Of a stretch of 64,000 nucleotides of DNA, positions 63,601 to 64,000 are shown piece after piece. The translations under genes were made by a program, and so were the position numbers. This DNA is from CAYOLL01 sp964404765 [NCBI: uncultured Gemmatimonadota bacterium]. Lineage in GTDB: Bacteria; 4572-55. The notes under the pieces are model-generated. The model made no database searches and was not told the DNA's origin. It saw only the letters and a program-made list of their open reading frames with translations. Positions within the stretch are counted from its first letter, which is position 1. Each line of letters begins with the position of its first letter. Location of the stretch: contig CAYOLL010000003.1 in NCBI GenBank assembly GCA_964404765.1, positions 26,457 through 90,456 on the forward strand. The letters run 5' to 3'.

Positions 63601-64000
63601 GCAACGGAAGAAGTTGCCGAAGAATTGCCACTGATTCAGCCTGAGGAAGAGCCCGTGCAAGAATTCAGCATGGACGTTACTGAGGAAGAGCCTGTGCAGG
63701 AATTCAGCATGGACGCGACGGAAGAAGAGCCCGTGCAGGAATTCAGCATGGAAGCAACTGAAGAAGAGCCTGTGCAGGAATTCAGCATGGACGCTACGGA
63801 AGAAGAGCCTGTGCAGGAATTCAGCATGGAAGCAACTGAAGAAGAGCCTGTGCAGGAATTTAGCATGGATGTGACGGAAGAAGAGCCCGTGCAAGAGTTT
63901 AGCATGGACGTTACGGAAGAAGAGCCCGTGCAAGAATTCAGCATAGACGCTACGGAAGAAGAGCCTGTGCAAGAATTCAGCATGGACGCTACGGAAGAAG
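60676..64000 (+). CDS. Long TPR protein with acidic repetitive domain (3' end beyond window)
   Basis: At least 1108 residues from the ATG at 60676 (MNNEIRYLSEKWAKEPKSRI); the stop lies past the window. Residues 1-215 hold TPR motifs (SRIFVSLAEAYRKANKFKDA, then LGRCLVATKARDEARETF, then LAELYVKQGHMDKAIEVYQK). The rest is acidic, low in order and rich in P, E, D and A, with three copies of EEVGFLSDEELVYGD (about residues 345, 423 and 467), D-L-D-L/F-x-L motifs, proline/alanine linkers, and at the end a 13-residue tandem repeat. Similar layouts occur in scaffold proteins of motility or polarity systems, but no specific homologue is claimed. Confidence 0.85.
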   Translation, partial: MNNEIRYLSEKWAKEPKSRIFVSLAEAYRKANKFKDAIDVCREGLKHQPNLSGGYVVLGRCLVATKARDEARETFVKVVELDPVNIIALKALGELFEDVDSQKALEYYQRATDFDPFDETIRERVQTLKASAPKSAPTAKPDSKAGEKSGKPGDDIATATLAELYVKQGHMDKAIEVYQKILEKDPKNAKVKAELALLKDQPKKSPPPATEDSSLDFNDALPSFNEKPPAPKIAKADKAKPAPAAEKEEDALTSFDLPGLELASSTEISAETDNDLELMSSDEFKPAATGGDAMGLISANEFVPTKSKPKPISNDLGLETFQEFSSATSDTAEPPQKRETAAPAEEEVGFLSDEELVYGDRAGKPTDDADDMGISFNDEIIPPKEESAEAEEMPTIDLDMGDSPFSFNDTEVTPSQPEAEDKAEEEVGFLSDEELVYGERAGKPTEDADSLGLSFDDTTVEAQDDSQAEEVGFLSDEELVYGDKALAHPSTTNEESALDQDAADHDADSQEIIDLDLDTNGAQISDETFDILDLDDIPDIPKKSTAKPPIRPPKPTDDDDLDLSDAFAIDDTSSLKVEQDSIFDDKPAASQPAKSVAPVKAAAAKTPAIAPAAPVKASPPVKPAPTKTPPPVKDDLDFDMSMLNEAVAPPPPKAKETFDPLNDLNDFLLEVETVGQTKPAAAPKVEVSAENDLSDLLNEAIAPTDEADSLFDLTVPENADETAAQMATLQPEVNMEAFAEESIDEDTEPVKSEAPLTTLAEDAYKDLADPTEIDINLTLEDVEAFILDTKPLSQSISVDKVISQTTRTTEENAVVDLTAEISDQAETEAVVDMTSGFAADDAEIVEMDMFDAETVRPAEEVELLVLDSPPEDNNILDNQAFAEANSQTEDVEAIYLDQPEEAVEVAAEPEPSTSIDTALTFDLDGMTDNIEITPDNLDIMSPSSDEVTIVDEVAEELPVQEFSMDDEPVQEFSMEATEEVAEELPLIQPEEEPVQEFSMDVTEEEPVQEFSMDATEEEPVQEFSMEATEEEPVQEFSMDATEEEPVQEFSMEATEEEPVQEFSMDVTEEEPVQEFSMDVTEEEPVQEFSIDATEEEPVQEFSMDATEE
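63550..64000 (+). repeat. 39-bp (13-residue) tandem array in the TPR gene
   Basis: After two imperfect copies (63550-63600), nine regular copies start at 63655 and every 39 bp after it up to 63967. Each encodes VQEFSM[D/E][A/V]TEEEP with strong DNA identity. The array continues past the window end, so its real length is unknown. Confidence 0.92.

Noticed and set aside
63505-63983. Minus-strand frames rich in MLNSCTGSSS or HAEFLHRLF repeats
   Set aside because: They are the antisense reading of the 39-bp tandem array of the TPR gene.
63550-64000. CRISPR-like array
   Set aside because: The repeats are contiguous, without unique spacers, and lie in frame in a long coding sequence.

Overview
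The window looks like the chromosome of an uncultured member of the Fibrobacterota-Chlorobi-Bacteroidota (FCB) group, perhaps near Calditrichota or KSB1. The reasons are three secreted proteins (plus one orphan gene tail) that end in a type IX secretion (T9SS)/FlgD-like sorting domain with an N-x-PNPF-type motif, a PorV/PorQ-like outer-membrane protein, a FadL barrel, and a mix of multi-haem cytochrome, cyclic-dinucleotide and toxin-antitoxin genes. No rRNA, tRNA, CRISPR array or replication origin was seen. The taxonomic placement is inference from gene content only.

Layout. 1-4.9 kb: the tail of a c-type cytochrome converges on a lipoprotein GDSL esterase/FadL operon, followed by a CTP-dependent lipid kinase-like gene paired with a PorV/PorQ-like protein. 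5.0-7.8 kb: a molybdate ABC transporter (modABC) with a truncated permease relic after it. 7.9-10.4 kb: a gene-poor zone of dispersed repeats, a tandem universal stress protein, a tyrosine-recombinase relic and an orphan T9SS sorting-domain relic. 10.4-17.5 kb: an AT-rich insert holding a UPF0175/DUF3368 toxin-antitoxin pair and a compact seven-gene cluster: two Fe(II)/2-oxoglutarate oxygenases, an arginine-deiminase-superfamily enzyme, a PIG-L deacetylase, a membrane GT2 glycosyltransferase, a sugar-kinase-like phosphotransferase and a WbqC-like protein. This cluster is the best candidate for an undescribed pathway, probably making or decorating a glycan or small glycoside with a guanidino or other amino-acid-derived group.

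17.8-37.8 kb (minus strand): a 4893-residue secreted mosaic protein, a cohesin-dockerin-cohesin T9SS protein, an M23 peptidase with a beta-helix tail, a REP-associated tyrosine transposase between arrays of REP-like palindromes, and a secreted protein with a tail-fibre-like C-terminus. 37.9-40.3 kb: an Rpn-family nuclease and a run of small genes that includes a PIN toxin. 40.6-46.8 kb (plus strand): a 2057-residue T9SS beta-helix protein built on four almost identical 705-714 bp units. 46.9-50.8 kb: a MNT/HEPN pair, then acyl-CoA synthetase and L-2-hydroxyglutarate oxidase.

51.3-64 kb: a MazG-like pyrophosphohydrolase and a run of signalling genes (a SpoIIE phosphatase with Cache, HAMP and GAF domains, a PgpH-type c-di-AMP phosphodiesterase and a GGDEF cyclase), with a small membrane protein and a secreted phospholipase D-like protein between them. 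The window ends inside a long acidic TPR protein with a 39-bp tandem array.

A theme across the window is short palindromic DNA. A 33-bp palindrome design (16+1+16, centred on TTGAA) occurs in frame inside both giant T9SS genes, and a close relative acts as an intergenic terminator. REP-like hairpins and small inverted-repeat elements fill the gaps.
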